Both the position numbers and the translations under genes were made by a program. The notes below the pieces were generated by a model. The model saw nothing but the letters and a program-made list of their open reading frames with translations, was not told the DNA's origin and did no database searches. From assembly GCF_900100265.1 (NCBI RefSeq), contig NZ_LT629696.1, positions 2,418,001 through 2,482,000 on the forward strand: a stretch of DNA of 64,000 nt. Reading direction: 5' to 3'. Positions 55,414 to 63,889 of the stretch are shown piece by piece (position 1 is the first letter of the stretch; each line of letters opens with the position of its first letter). This DNA is from Leifsonia sp. 466MF (lineage in GTDB: Bacteria; Actinomycetota; Actinomycetes; Actinomycetales; Microbacteriaceae).

Positions 55414-56685
55414 GTGAAACTGACGGTCGTCGGAGGCGGCTCCACCTACACCCCCGAGCTCATCGACGGGTTCGCGCGGCTGCGCGACCTGCTCCCGATC
55501 GAGGAGCTCTGGCTGGTCGACCCCGATCCGGAGCGCCTGCGCCTGGTCGGCGGGATGAGCCAGCGGATGTTCCGCGCGGCCGGCCACCCGGGTCGCGTCG
55601 TGCCCACCTCGGACCTGGTCGCGGGCGTCTCGGACGCGGACGTCGTCCTCATCCAGCTGCGGGTCGGCGGTCAGGCGGCGCGCCACGGCGACGAGACCTG
55701 GCCGCACGAGTGCGGCTGCATCGGTCAGGAGACGACCGGCCCCGGCGGCTTCGCCAAGGCGCTGCGGACGGTGCCGGTCGTGCTGCGCGTGGCCGACGCG
55801 GTCCGCACGCACGCAAAGCCGGGCGCCTGGATCGTCGACTTCACCAACCCCGTCGGCATCGTGACGCGCGCGCTTCTCCAGGAGGGCCACCACGCAGTCG
55901 GGCTCTGCAACGTCGCCATCGGCTTCCAGCGGCGGTTCGCCGGGATGCTCGGCGTCGCCCCGGCACAGGTTCAGCTCGGCCACGTCGGGCTGAACCACCT
56001 GACGTGGGAGCGCTCCGCCCTCGTCACCGACGACTCCGGCACGCGCGACGCCCTTCCCGAGTTGCTCGGCACCCGGCTGGAGCAGCTCGCCGAGGAGGTC
56101 GAGCTCCCCGCGTCCCTGATCCGGCTGCTCGGCGACGTGCCCAGCTACTACCTGCGCTACTACTACGCCCACGACGAGGTCCTCCGCGAGCAGCTCGACT
56201 CCCCCACCCGCGCCGAGGCCGTGCAGCGCGTCGAGCGCGAGCTGCTGGAGCTGTACGGCGACCCGGCGGTCGACACCAAGCCCGAGCAGCTCTCGCAGCG
56301 CGGCGGCGCGTTCTACTCGGAGGCGGCGGTCGACCTGATCGCCTCGCTCACCGGCGACCGCGGCGACGTGCAGGTCGTGAACCTGCGCAACGACGGAGCG
56401 CTGCCGTTCCTCCCCGACGACCATGTGATCGAAGTGTCGGCGACAGTGGATGCGCGGGGCGTCACCGCCCTCCCGATCGACCCTCTGCCCGCCGATCACG
56501 CCGGGCTGATCTCCCACGTCGCAGGCTACGAGCGGCTCGCGCTCGACGCCGCGGTGCACGGTGGACGCGACCGCGTGCTGCGGGCCATGCTCGCGCATCC
56601 CCTCGTCGGTCAGTACGATCGGGCCGAGCGACTGACCGACCTACTGATCGCTCACAACCGCGACCACCTGGAGTGGGCCAAGTGA
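55414..56685 (+). CDS. Glycoside hydrolase family 4, 6-phospho-beta-glucosidase type
   Basis: 423 aa. N-terminal NAD-binding KLTVVGGGSTYTPEL, metal ligands Cys in GLCNVAIG and His in GLNHLTW, all typical of GH4, which cleaves by an oxidation-elimination route needing NAD and Mn. The CN(V/I)(A/P)IG form fits 6-phospho-beta-glucosidases (BglT/CelF group) more than alpha-glucosidases. It expects a 6-phosphorylated disaccharide, yet the importer here is ABC, not PTS. GTG start, overlapping the kinase gene at its end (GTGA). Confidence 0.9.
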   Translation: MKLTVVGGGSTYTPELIDGFARLRDLLPIEELWLVDPDPERLRLVGGMSQRMFRAAGHPGRVVPTSDLVAGVSDADVVLIQLRVGGQAARHGDETWPHECGCIGQETTGPGGFAKALRTVPVVLRVADAVRTHAKPGAWIVDFTNPVGIVTRALLQEGHHAVGLCNVAIGFQRRFAGMLGVAPAQVQLGHVGLNHLTWERSALVTDDSGTRDALPELLGTRLEQLAEEVELPASLIRLLGDVPSYYLRYYYAHDEVLREQLDSPTRAEAVQRVERELLELYGDPAVDTKPEQLSQRGGAFYSEAAVDLIASLTGDRGDVQVVNLRNDGALPFLPDDHVIEVSATVDARGVTALPIDPLPADHAGLISHVAGYERLALDAAVHGGRDRVLRAMLAHPLVGQYDRAERLTDLLIAHNRDHLEWAK

Positions 56686-57686
56686 CCGACGACAACGCGC
56701 CCATCGCGCCGCTCGTGATCGCCGTCGACGGCGGCGGATCGAAGACGGACGCGGTGGCGCTGGAGCTCGACGGCACGGTCGTCGCCGAGGCGAGGGGCAC
56801 CACCTCCAGCCCGCACCTGATCGGGATGCGCGGCTCGGCCGATCTCGTCTCGGCACTGATCGGCCGCCTGCTGGAGCAGACCGGCCCGCGTCCGATCGCC
56901 GCTGCCAACCTGTACCTCTCGGGACTCGACCTGCCCACCGAGATCGACGACTTCCGGGCGAGCATCGCGGGGACGCCGTGGGCGGCGGCGACGGTCGACA
57001 ACGACCTGTTCGCCCTGCTCCGAGCGGGAACCGACGAGCCGGACGCGGTCGCCGTGGTCTGCGGCACGGGCATCAACTGCGTCGGCGTCCGCGCCGACGG
57101 CGCCGTCGTCCGCTACCCGTCGCTCGGGACCATCTCGGGCGACTGGGGCGGCGGCTGGCACCTCGGAGAGCGTGCGCTCTGGCACGCGGCACGCGCGGTC
57201 GACGGCCGCGGTCCGGCGACGGAGCTCGCCAGGGCGGTCCCCGCGGCGTTCGGGCTGGACAGCGTCCAGGCGGTCATCGAAGCGCTGCACTTCGGCCGCC
57301 TCCCGAACCGCGACCTCGCGCTGCTCGCACCGACCGTGTTCGCGAGCGCGCGCGCCGGGGACGCCATAGCGGCGGCGCTGATCGACGAGCAGGCGGAAGA
57401 GATCGCCACCTTCGCGGTGACGACGCTGCGCCGACTCGACCTGCTCGACCGGCCGGTCCCCGTCGTCCTCGGCGGCGGCGTGATCGGCGGGCGCGACGAG
57501 CGGCTGCTCGGCACCATCGAGCGGCTGCTCGCCGAGCGGGCGCCGGCAGCGCGCATGGAGCTCGTCACCGCCGCGCCCATCCTCGGCGCCGCCCTCCTGG
57601 CACTGGAGTCGGCCGGAGCAGACCCGGCCGCGCTGGACGCTGCCCGACGCACTCTGGAGGAGCGACCCGCCGCGGTGGTTCAATAG
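56682..57686 (+). CDS. BadF/BadG-type sugar kinase (N-acetylglucosamine kinase-like)
   Basis: 334 aa. ASKHA fold: IAVDGGGSKTDAV is the phosphate-1 loop, VVCGTGINCVGV the phosphate-2 loop, GTISGDWGGGWHLGERAL the sugar-site region and VVLGGGVIGG the adenosine loop. The family includes N-acetylglucosamine kinases. In this operon it could phosphorylate the imported sugar so that the GH4 enzyme can act. Translationally coupled to GH4 (GTGA). Confidence 0.88.
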   Translation: MTDDNAPIAPLVIAVDGGGSKTDAVALELDGTVVAEARGTTSSPHLIGMRGSADLVSALIGRLLEQTGPRPIAAANLYLSGLDLPTEIDDFRASIAGTPWAAATVDNDLFALLRAGTDEPDAVAVVCGTGINCVGVRADGAVVRYPSLGTISGDWGGGWHLGERALWHAARAVDGRGPATELARAVPAAFGLDSVQAVIEALHFGRLPNRDLALLAPTVFASARAGDAIAAALIDEQAEEIATFAVTTLRRLDLLDRPVPVVLGGGVIGGRDERLLGTIERLLAERAPAARMELVTAAPILGAALLALESAGADPAALDAARRTLEERPAAVVQ

Positions 57687-57723
57687 CCGCACGGACCACG
57701 ATCACGACTCGGAGCGGGCGCGG

Positions 57724-58356
57724 ATGGTCGAGCAGCAGCTCGTCCCGCGCGGGATCGAGGACCAGCGCGTCCTCGATGCGATGCGACGTGTGCCCCGGCA
57801 CCTGTTCGTGGAGCCGTCGGCCGAGCCCTACGCGTACGAGGACCATCCGATGCCCATCGGCGATGGCCAGACGATCTCGCAGCCGTACATCGTCGCGCTG
57901 ATGCTGCAGGCGGCGCGGATCGGCCCGGAGGACGTCGTGCTCGATGTGGGCACCGGCTCGGGATACGCGGCAGCCGTCGCCTCTCTGCTCGCGCATCGCG
58001 TGGTCAGCATCGAGCGGCATCCTGGGCTGGCGGTGGGGGCCGCGGCGACGCTGGACGCACTCGGCTACCGGGTGGAGGTGGTGACCGGCGACGGCACGCT
58101 GGGCTGGCCGTCCGGCGCTCCGTACGACGTGATCCTGGCGGCCGCGACAGGTCCAGCCGTTCCCGGCGCCTGGCGGGCGCAGCTCGCGCCGGGCGGACGC
58201 GTGGTCATGCCGGTCGGGCGGCCGGGAGGCGCGCAGCACCTGGCCGCGTTCACGCGCGGCGACGACGGGTCGCTGCACGAGACGAACCTCGGCGGTGTGG
58301 CGTTCGTGCCCCTGCTGGGTGAGCAGGGCTGGCCGGTGCGGCCGCCCCGGGACTGA
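57724..58356 (+). CDS. pcm: Protein-L-isoaspartate O-methyltransferase-like protein
   Basis: 210 aa, PCMT length. PRHLFVEP, the DGQTISQPYIVALM segment, and SAM motif VLDVGTGSGYAAAV are all PCMT features. The post-SAM part is PYDVILAAATGPAVPGAW. The enzyme repairs isoaspartyl residues of aged proteins. The ATG (MVEQQLVPRG) is the only start without running into the kinase gene; 37 bp separate them. It is likely read through from the sugar operon or has its own start. Confidence 0.88.
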   Translation: MVEQQLVPRGIEDQRVLDAMRRVPRHLFVEPSAEPYAYEDHPMPIGDGQTISQPYIVALMLQAARIGPEDVVLDVGTGSGYAAAVASLLAHRVVSIERHPGLAVGAAATLDALGYRVEVVTGDGTLGWPSGAPYDVILAAATGPAVPGAWRAQLAPGGRVVMPVGRPGGAQHLAAFTRGDDGSLHETNLGGVAFVPLLGEQGWPVRPPRD

Positions 58357-58363
58357 GCACCGC

Positions 58364-59110
58364 TCAGGCCGCGACGACCTCGCGAGCCGGGACGGCGACC
58401 CTCAGCGCTCGGAGCAGCGCGGTCAGCTGCCCGGCCGGGGCGGCGATGTCCTCGGGGTGCCACTGCACCGCGAGGAGCGGGGCGTCGGCGTGCTCGATGG
58501 CCTCGACGTGGCCGTCGTGGGACCGGGCGGTGACGACGAGGTCGGCGCCGAGCGCATCCACCGCCTGATGGTGGGCGCTGCGCACCTCGAGCGAACCCGC
58601 TCCGAGGAGATCGGACGCGCGGCTGCCCGCCTCGACCTGCACGGTGTGCGTGGTGAGCACCTGCGGGATGGGGACGCCGCGGTTGACGTGCGCGCACTCC
58701 TCGCCCAGGTCTTGGACCAGCGTGCCGCCCAGCGCGACGTTCACGATCTGGAGCCCGCGGCAGATGCCGAGGAGCGGAGTGCCGCGCACCAGGGCGGCGT
58801 GCACCAGGGCGATCTGCGCGGCGTCGGCCGCCGGCAGATGCCGGGACTCGTTGGGGTAGCCCGTCCGGCCGCCGTAGAAGTCGGGATGGATGTCCTCGCC
58901 GCCGACGATGACGACGGCGTCGGCCGGCTCGGTCTCGGCGAGCAGTGCGTCGGCGCCGCGGTCCGCCGCGAGCCGGTCGACCCTCCAGCCTTGCGCCTCG
59001 GCCTCGGCGATGACGTTGCCGACGAGCAGCTGGACGTAGTCGTGATAGGCCGGATCATGGCCGCGGAAGCGCGTGGCCTCGACGACGGCGAGAGTCGGCT
59101 GCTCGGACAT
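58364..59110 (-). CDS. Class I glutamine amidotransferase-like (peptidase C26, gamma-Glu hydrolase type)
   Basis: 248 aa. Nucleophile Cys in LLGICRGLQIVN, with His and Glu of the triad in AVQWHPEDI. The N-terminal VIVGGEDIHPDFYGG and the long VQDLGEECAHVNRG insert match PuuD-like gamma-glutamyl-gamma-aminobutyrate hydrolases. It could split gamma-glutamyl compounds such as gamma-Glu-GABA, but no puu-type partners are adjacent. Convergent with pcm (7 bp apart) and divergent from the TPM gene. Confidence 0.85.
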   Translation of the reverse strand: MSEQPTLAVVEATRFRGHDPAYHDYVQLLVGNVIAEAEAQGWRVDRLAADRGADALLAETEPADAVVIVGGEDIHPDFYGGRTGYPNESRHLPAADAAQIALVHAALVRGTPLLGICRGLQIVNVALGGTLVQDLGEECAHVNRGVPIPQVLTTHTVQVEAGSRASDLLGAGSLEVRSAHHQAVDALGADLVVTARSHDGHVEAIEHADAPLLAVQWHPEDIAAPAGQLTALLRALRVAVPAREVVAA

Positions 59111-59169
59111 GATCCCATCCCACCAGCAGGGTCCGTCGAGCGCACGGGTGGCCGTAACAGGCCGAAACA

Positions 59170-59198
59170 GTGACACTGTCGGAGAGCACCAATAGACT
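59170..59198 (+). promoter_or_regulatory. Promoter of the TPM-PspA operon
   Basis: GTGACA (59170-59175) and TAGACT (59193-59198) with a 17-bp spacer, one of the best -35/-10 pairs in the window. Leader about 30 nt to the ATG at 59235. Confidence 0.6.
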
Positions 59199-59234
59199 CG
59201 GCTGCGTATCAGCCGGACCCGAGAGAGTGGGTGG

Positions 59235-61322
59235 ATGCGCTTGCGACGTCTGCTGACCGGAGCCCTGCTGGCGCTCGGACTCGTAGCGGGGCCGACGCTG
59301 CTCACGGCCTCGCCGGCCTCCGCACAGGACCCGGTCGATCTCGGTCCCAGCCACGTCGTCGATCAGGCGCAGGTGCTCAGCGGATCGGACGAGTCGACGA
59401 TCACGGCGGCCGCGAAAAAGCTCTACGACGATCACCGCATCGACCTCTACGTCGTCTACGTCGACCGGTTCACCGATCCGACCGAGGCCGCCGACTGGGC
59501 CAACGAGACGGCCGCGCGCAACGGACTCGGGCAGCGCGACTACCTGCTCGCGGTCTCCACCGAGGGCCGCACCTACTACCTGTCGGGCGACGACAACGGC
59601 CCGGTGAGCGCCGACCAGCTCGACTCCATCGAGCGCAACGACATCGAACCGAAGCTGCACGACGGCGACTGGGCCGGGGCGGCCGTCGCCGCGGCGAACG
59701 GGCTCGGCGACGCCGTCGGCGGAGGTGGTGGCGGCGCCGTGTTCTTCTGGGTGTTCCTCATCGGCGTGCTGATCGTCGGCCTCGTCGTGTTCCTACTGGT
59801 CCGCTCACGCGGTTCCCGCAAGAAGAAGGCCGCCGCGGGGCCGACCACGCCGCAGAGCGAGTTGCAGACCATCTCCCTCCCCGACCTCGAACGGCGAGCC
59901 GGGTCCGCGCTGGTGCAGACCGACGACGCCATCCGTACGAGCGAGGAGGAGCTCGGCTTCGCCACCGCACAGTACGGGGCGGATGCGGTGGTGCCGTTCC
60001 AGTCCGCCCTCGACACGGCGAAGGGGCAGCTGCGCGAGGCGTTCACGCTCAAGCAGCGGCTCGACGACGCGGAGCCCGACACCGACGAGCAGCGCCGCGA
60101 GTGGAACATCCGGATCGTCCAGCTCTGCGCCACCGCCAATCAGGCACTGGATGCGCAGGCCGACGCCTTCGACGAACTGCGGGCGATCGAGAAGCGCATC
60201 CCCGAGGCGAGTGCCGAGATCGCCACCCAGGCCGCGGCCCTCCGGCAGCGTCTCGCGGCGACGCGCGGCACGCTCGACGGACTGGCGCAGCGGTACACCG
60301 ACGCCTCCCTCGGGACCGTTCACGACAACATCGACCAGGCGACGCAGCGCCTCGACTTCACCGACACCGCGCTGGCGGGCGCCGCGCAGAAGGCGGCGGC
60401 CGGCGATGCGGGCGCCGCGGCGGTGGGCGTTCGCGCCGCCGAGGAGTCGGCGGACCAGGCGGGACTGCTGCTCGACGCGGTCGACCGGCTCGGCTCCGAC
60501 CTGGCCGCCGCGCAGCAGTCGCTCGACGGCACCCTCGCCGAGCTGCGGAGCGACCTGGCGGAGGCGCGCGCGCTCGCCGCCTCCAGCGACCCCGGCGGCG
60601 CCATCGCCGCGGCGGTCGCCGGCACGGAGCAGACCGTGACCGACGTGCAGGCGGCCCTCTCCGCCGGACGCGTCAACCCTCTCGAACTGGCCCAGCGGCT
60701 CGACGCCGCCAACCGATCCATCGACGGGGTGCTACAGGGCGTCCGCGATGCCCGTGCCCAGGCGCAGCGCGCCCAGTCGGCACTCCAGCAGACCCTGATG
60801 ACCGCGAAAGCGCGCGTGTCGGCGTGCGAGGACTTCATCACCGCCCGGCGCGGAGCCGTCGGCGCCGAGGCGCGCACCCGGCTGGCGGAGGCTGCCCGGC
60901 TCGTGGTCCAGGCCGAGCAGACCGCGGCGACCGACGCCGTGTCCGCCCTGGCCCAGGCCCAGCGCGCGGCGGAGCTCGCCGACCAGGCGACACAGCTCGC
61001 CCAGCAGGACGTGGGCGGATTCCAGCCGGACCTCGGCGGGATGGGCGGAGCAGGCGGCGGCCTCGGCGACATCTTCGGCGGCGGCACCTCCGGGCGCGGC
61101 GGCGGGAGCGGCACGATGGGCGCCATCCTCGGCGGCATCCTCATCGACTCGGTCCTGCGCGGCGGGATGGGCGGCGGCGGAGGCAACTGGGGCGGCGGCG
61201 GTTTCGGCGGTGGCGGTTTCGGCGGAGGCGGCGGCCGCACCCGGAGCGGCGGCGGCGGCTTCAGCGCAGGAAGCTTCGGCGGCGGGGGCACCCGCAGCCG
61301 GCGTGGCGGCGGACGGTTCTGA
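59235..61322 (+). CDS. TPM-domain membrane protein with coiled-coil and Gly-rich tail
   Basis: 695 aa. Signal peptide (to about 30, TASPASAQ), an extracytoplasmic TPM domain (about 35-150: DLYVVYVDRFTDP, GRTYYLSGDD), one membrane helix (about 167-190), then about 430 residues of Ala/Gln/Asp-rich helix on the cytoplasmic side. It ends in about 75 residues that are almost all Gly with Arg, Ser and Phe. TPM domains are linked to photosystem assembly and to phage-shock-type membrane stress. The PspA gene follows by 56 bp, so they probably form a module. Confidence 0.9.
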   Translation: MRLRRLLTGALLALGLVAGPTLLTASPASAQDPVDLGPSHVVDQAQVLSGSDESTITAAAKKLYDDHRIDLYVVYVDRFTDPTEAADWANETAARNGLGQRDYLLAVSTEGRTYYLSGDDNGPVSADQLDSIERNDIEPKLHDGDWAGAAVAAANGLGDAVGGGGGGAVFFWVFLIGVLIVGLVVFLLVRSRGSRKKKAAAGPTTPQSELQTISLPDLERRAGSALVQTDDAIRTSEEELGFATAQYGADAVVPFQSALDTAKGQLREAFTLKQRLDDAEPDTDEQRREWNIRIVQLCATANQALDAQADAFDELRAIEKRIPEASAEIATQAAALRQRLAATRGTLDGLAQRYTDASLGTVHDNIDQATQRLDFTDTALAGAAQKAAAGDAGAAAVGVRAAEESADQAGLLLDAVDRLGSDLAAAQQSLDGTLAELRSDLAEARALAASSDPGGAIAAAVAGTEQTVTDVQAALSAGRVNPLELAQRLDAANRSIDGVLQGVRDARAQAQRAQSALQQTLMTAKARVSACEDFITARRGAVGAEARTRLAEAARLVVQAEQTAATDAVSALAQAQRAAELADQATQLAQQDVGGFQPDLGGMGGAGGGLGDIFGGGTSGRGGGSGTMGAILGGILIDSVLRGGMGGGGGNWGGGGFGGGGFGGGGGRTRSGGGGFSAGSFGGGGTRSRRGGGRF

Positions 61323-61378
61323 ACCGCCGGACACATCTCACAAGCGCCCAACGGGGGCGGGAGCGAAAGGAAGAGCAC

Positions 61379-62128
61379 ATGGCGAAGCAATCCATCTTCG
61401 GACGGATCTCGCAACTGTTGCGAGCGAACATCAACGCCCTCCTCGATCAGGCGGAGGACCCGGAGAAGATGCTGGACCAGATGGTCCGCGACTTCACCAA
61501 CAGCATCGCCGACGCCGAGAGCGCCATCGCCGAGACGATCGGCAACCTGCGACTGCTCGAAGACGACCACCGCGAAGACGTGGAGGCCGCGGCCGAGTGG
61601 GGCGACAAGGCGCTCGCCGCCAGCCGTCAGGCCGACCAGTACCGCTCCTCAGGCGACACCGCGAACGCCGACAAGTTCGACAACCTCGCCAAGGTCGCGC
61701 TGCAGCGGCAGATCTCGTCGGAGAACGAGGCGAAGGCCGCCGAGCCGCAGATCGCCGCGCAGACCGAGGTGGTCGAGAAGCTCAAGACCGGGCTCAACGC
61801 CATGAAGGAGAAGCTGGAGCAGCTGAAGAGCAAGCGCTCCGAGCTGATCGCCCGCGCCAAGAGCGCGCAGGCGCAGGCGCAGGTGATCGATGCCGTGAAG
61901 AGCGTCGACATCATGGACCCGACCAGCGAGGTCTCCCGCTTCGAAGAGAAGATCCGCCGGGAGGAGGCCAAGGTGCGGGGCGCGCAGGAGCTCGCCGCAT
62001 CCAGCCTCGACTCGCAGTTCGAGCAGCTCGACGACCTCGGCGAGATGACCGAGGTCGAGGCACGGCTCGCCGCGCTCAAGTCCGGCGGAGGGTCGCAGGG
62101 GGCCGTGACCTCGGGCGCCCAGGGGTGA
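61379..62128 (+). CDS. pspA: PspA/IM30 family membrane-stress protein
   Basis: 249 aa, nearly all alpha-helical. N-terminal amphipathic helix (MAKQSIFGRISQLLRANINALL in part), then DQAEDPEKMLDQMVRDF and long Glu/Ala/Lys coiled coil. It binds and protects the inner leaflet by assembling ESCRT-III-like polymers. Shine-Dalgarno AGGAAG 5 nt upstream. Stop overlaps the arginase-family start (GTGA), an unusual coupling. Confidence 0.95.
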   Translation: MAKQSIFGRISQLLRANINALLDQAEDPEKMLDQMVRDFTNSIADAESAIAETIGNLRLLEDDHREDVEAAAEWGDKALAASRQADQYRSSGDTANADKFDNLAKVALQRQISSENEAKAAEPQIAAQTEVVEKLKTGLNAMKEKLEQLKSKRSELIARAKSAQAQAQVIDAVKSVDIMDPTSEVSRFEEKIRREEAKVRGAQELAASSLDSQFEQLDDLGEMTEVEARLAALKSGGGSQGAVTSGAQG

Positions 62129-63006
62129 GCGGCGCGTCCTTCCTCGTCGTCCCGCAGTGGCAGGGGTCGGGCTCGTCACGGGCCATGCGCCTGATCGACG
62201 GCGCCGACGCCATCCGCGGCGACCTGCCGGGCACCCGCACCCACCAGGTGCCGGTGCCCGCCGCCGCGGGCGAGTCGCTCGGCAGCGGCGTCAACCGGTT
62301 CTCGTCCCTCGCGGCCGTCCGCGAGGCGACGCTGGCCGAGCTCGCGTTGCTCGAGGCGCCGGTCGTCACGGTCGGCGGCGACTGCGGTGCGGAGCTCGCG
62401 CCCATCCAGCACGCGCTCGCCGCGCATCCCGCCGGGTCGGTGGCGGTCGTGTGGTTCGACGCCCACGGCGACCTCAACGATGTCGACTCCTCGCCGTCCG
62501 GCGCCTTCCACGGGATGGTGCTGCGCGCGCTGCTCGGCGACGGACCGGACGGGCTCGCCTCGACCGGGCCGGAGGTTCTCGCTCCCGCTCAGCTGATCCT
62601 CGCGGGTGTCCGGGCGCTCGACGACGGCGAGTCGGCCTTCGTGGACCAGGCCGGCATCCGCGTCGTCGCACCCGGCGAGCTGGATGACCCGGAGGCGACC
62701 GTGAACGCGGTGGCGGCCACCGGCGCGACGTCGGTGTACCTCCACATCGACCTCGACGTGCTCGACCCGTCCACCATCGACGGGATCGGCTACCCGGAGC
62801 CGTTCGGCGTGCTCCCGGAGCGGCTCACCGAGGCGATCCGCGCACTCCGCCGGCGGTTCGAGCTCGCGGGCGCGGGCCTCATGGAGTTCGCGCCGGAGAA
62901 CCCGGACGCCGCAGCTCACGACCTCCCGGTCATCCTCCGCATCCTCGGTGCGCTGACCGGCCCGACCGCGTCGCAGGCCGCGGCCGGCTCCGACGGAGCG
63001 CGGTAG
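62125..63006 (+). CDS. Arginase/agmatinase (ureohydrolase) family protein
   Basis: 293 aa. Metal-ligand motifs: VGGDCGAELA (Cys where arginases usually have His), WFDAHGDLN and HIDLDVLDPS. This set is the ureohydrolase di-manganese site with one substitution. It could hydrolyse arginine, agmatine or another guanidino compound; specificity is not readable. GTG start overlapping the pspA stop. Confidence 0.88.
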   Translation: MSGASFLVVPQWQGSGSSRAMRLIDGADAIRGDLPGTRTHQVPVPAAAGESLGSGVNRFSSLAAVREATLAELALLEAPVVTVGGDCGAELAPIQHALAAHPAGSVAVVWFDAHGDLNDVDSSPSGAFHGMVLRALLGDGPDGLASTGPEVLAPAQLILAGVRALDDGESAFVDQAGIRVVAPGELDDPEATVNAVAATGATSVYLHIDLDVLDPSTIDGIGYPEPFGVLPERLTEAIRALRRRFELAGAGLMEFAPENPDAAAHDLPVILRILGALTGPTASQAAAGSDGAR

Positions 63007-63009
63007 CTT
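63004..63009 (+). promoter_or_regulatory. -10 element of the enoyl-CoA hydratase gene (leaderless type)
   Basis: TAGCTT, 7 nt before the ATG at 63017, at the end of the arginase-family gene. No spaced Shine-Dalgarno. Confidence 0.4.
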
Positions 63010-63016
63010 GGGAGCC

Positions 63017-63802
63017 ATGAGCGAGCCCAAGATCCTGACCGAGCGGCGCGGGCACGTGCTGCTGATCGGCCTGAACCGGCCGGAGAAGCGGAACGCGGCC
63101 GACTTCGAGCTGCTGAGCCAGCTGGCGCTGGCCTACGGAGAGCTGGAGCGCGATCCCGAACTGCGGGTCGGTCTCGTGCACGCCGTGGGCGAGCACTTCA
63201 CGGCCGGGCTCGACCTGGCCGACCTCGGGCCGCGCATCGGACAGGACGGGCTCTCCTTCGTCGGCGAGGACGGCATCGACCCGTGGCAGGTCTCGGGGCA
63301 GCAGCTGACCAAGCCGGTCGTCATCGCCGTGCAAGGCACCTGCCTCACCCTCGGGATCGAGCTCATCCTCGCCTCCGACATCGCGGTGGCGGCACGCGGG
63401 ACGCGGTTCGGTCAGATCGAGGTCACGCGCGGCATCCTGCCGTTCGGCGGCGCCACCCTCCGCTTCCCCCGGGCGGTGGGATGGGGCAACGCGATGCGCT
63501 ACATCCTCACCGGCGACCTCTTCGACGCCGCCGAGGCGCACCGCATCGGCCTCGTCCAGGAGCTCGTCGAGGACGGCGAGCAGTTCGACCGCGCCCTGGA
63601 GCTGGCCGAGCGGATCGCCGCACAGGCGCCCCTGGCGGTGCAGGCCGCGCTGGCCAACGCGAAGCGGGCCGTGCGCGACGGGGATGCCGCGGCGGAGGCC
63701 GAGTTGCAGCCCGCCCTCGTCCGGCTCGTCGGCAGCGAGGACGCCCGGATCGGCATGGAGGCGTTCCTGACCCGCACGGAGGCGCACTTCGTCGGCCGCT
63801 AG
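63017..63802 (+). CDS. Enoyl-CoA hydratase/isomerase family protein
   Basis: 261 aa crotonase fold. GLNRPEKRNAAD, the oxyanion residues in AVGEHFTAGLDLADL and GTCLTLGIELILASDIAVA. The first catalytic Glu is not obvious: the canonical GGG.E region reads TRGILPFGGATLRF, so activity may differ from classic hydratase. Members also include isomerases and hydrolases of acyl-CoA. Alternative TTG start at 63008 is less likely. Confidence 0.86.
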   Translation: MSEPKILTERRGHVLLIGLNRPEKRNAADFELLSQLALAYGELERDPELRVGLVHAVGEHFTAGLDLADLGPRIGQDGLSFVGEDGIDPWQVSGQQLTKPVVIAVQGTCLTLGIELILASDIAVAARGTRFGQIEVTRGILPFGGATLRFPRAVGWGNAMRYILTGDLFDAAEAHRIGLVQELVEDGEQFDRALELAERIAAQAPLAVQAALANAKRAVRDGDAAAEAELQPALVRLVGSEDARIGMEAFLTRTEAHFVGR

Positions 63803-63889
63803 CCATCCGATCCGCGGGCGCGCGACGAACCCCACGGACGACACGACGCACCACATCCGACACACCATCGACAGCGGCAGGGAGAAGAC

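Noticed and set aside
59231..62128. A 965-codon frame joining the TPM region to PspA
   Set aside because: Out of frame with the TPM protein; only the part from 61379 is PspA-like. No fusion.
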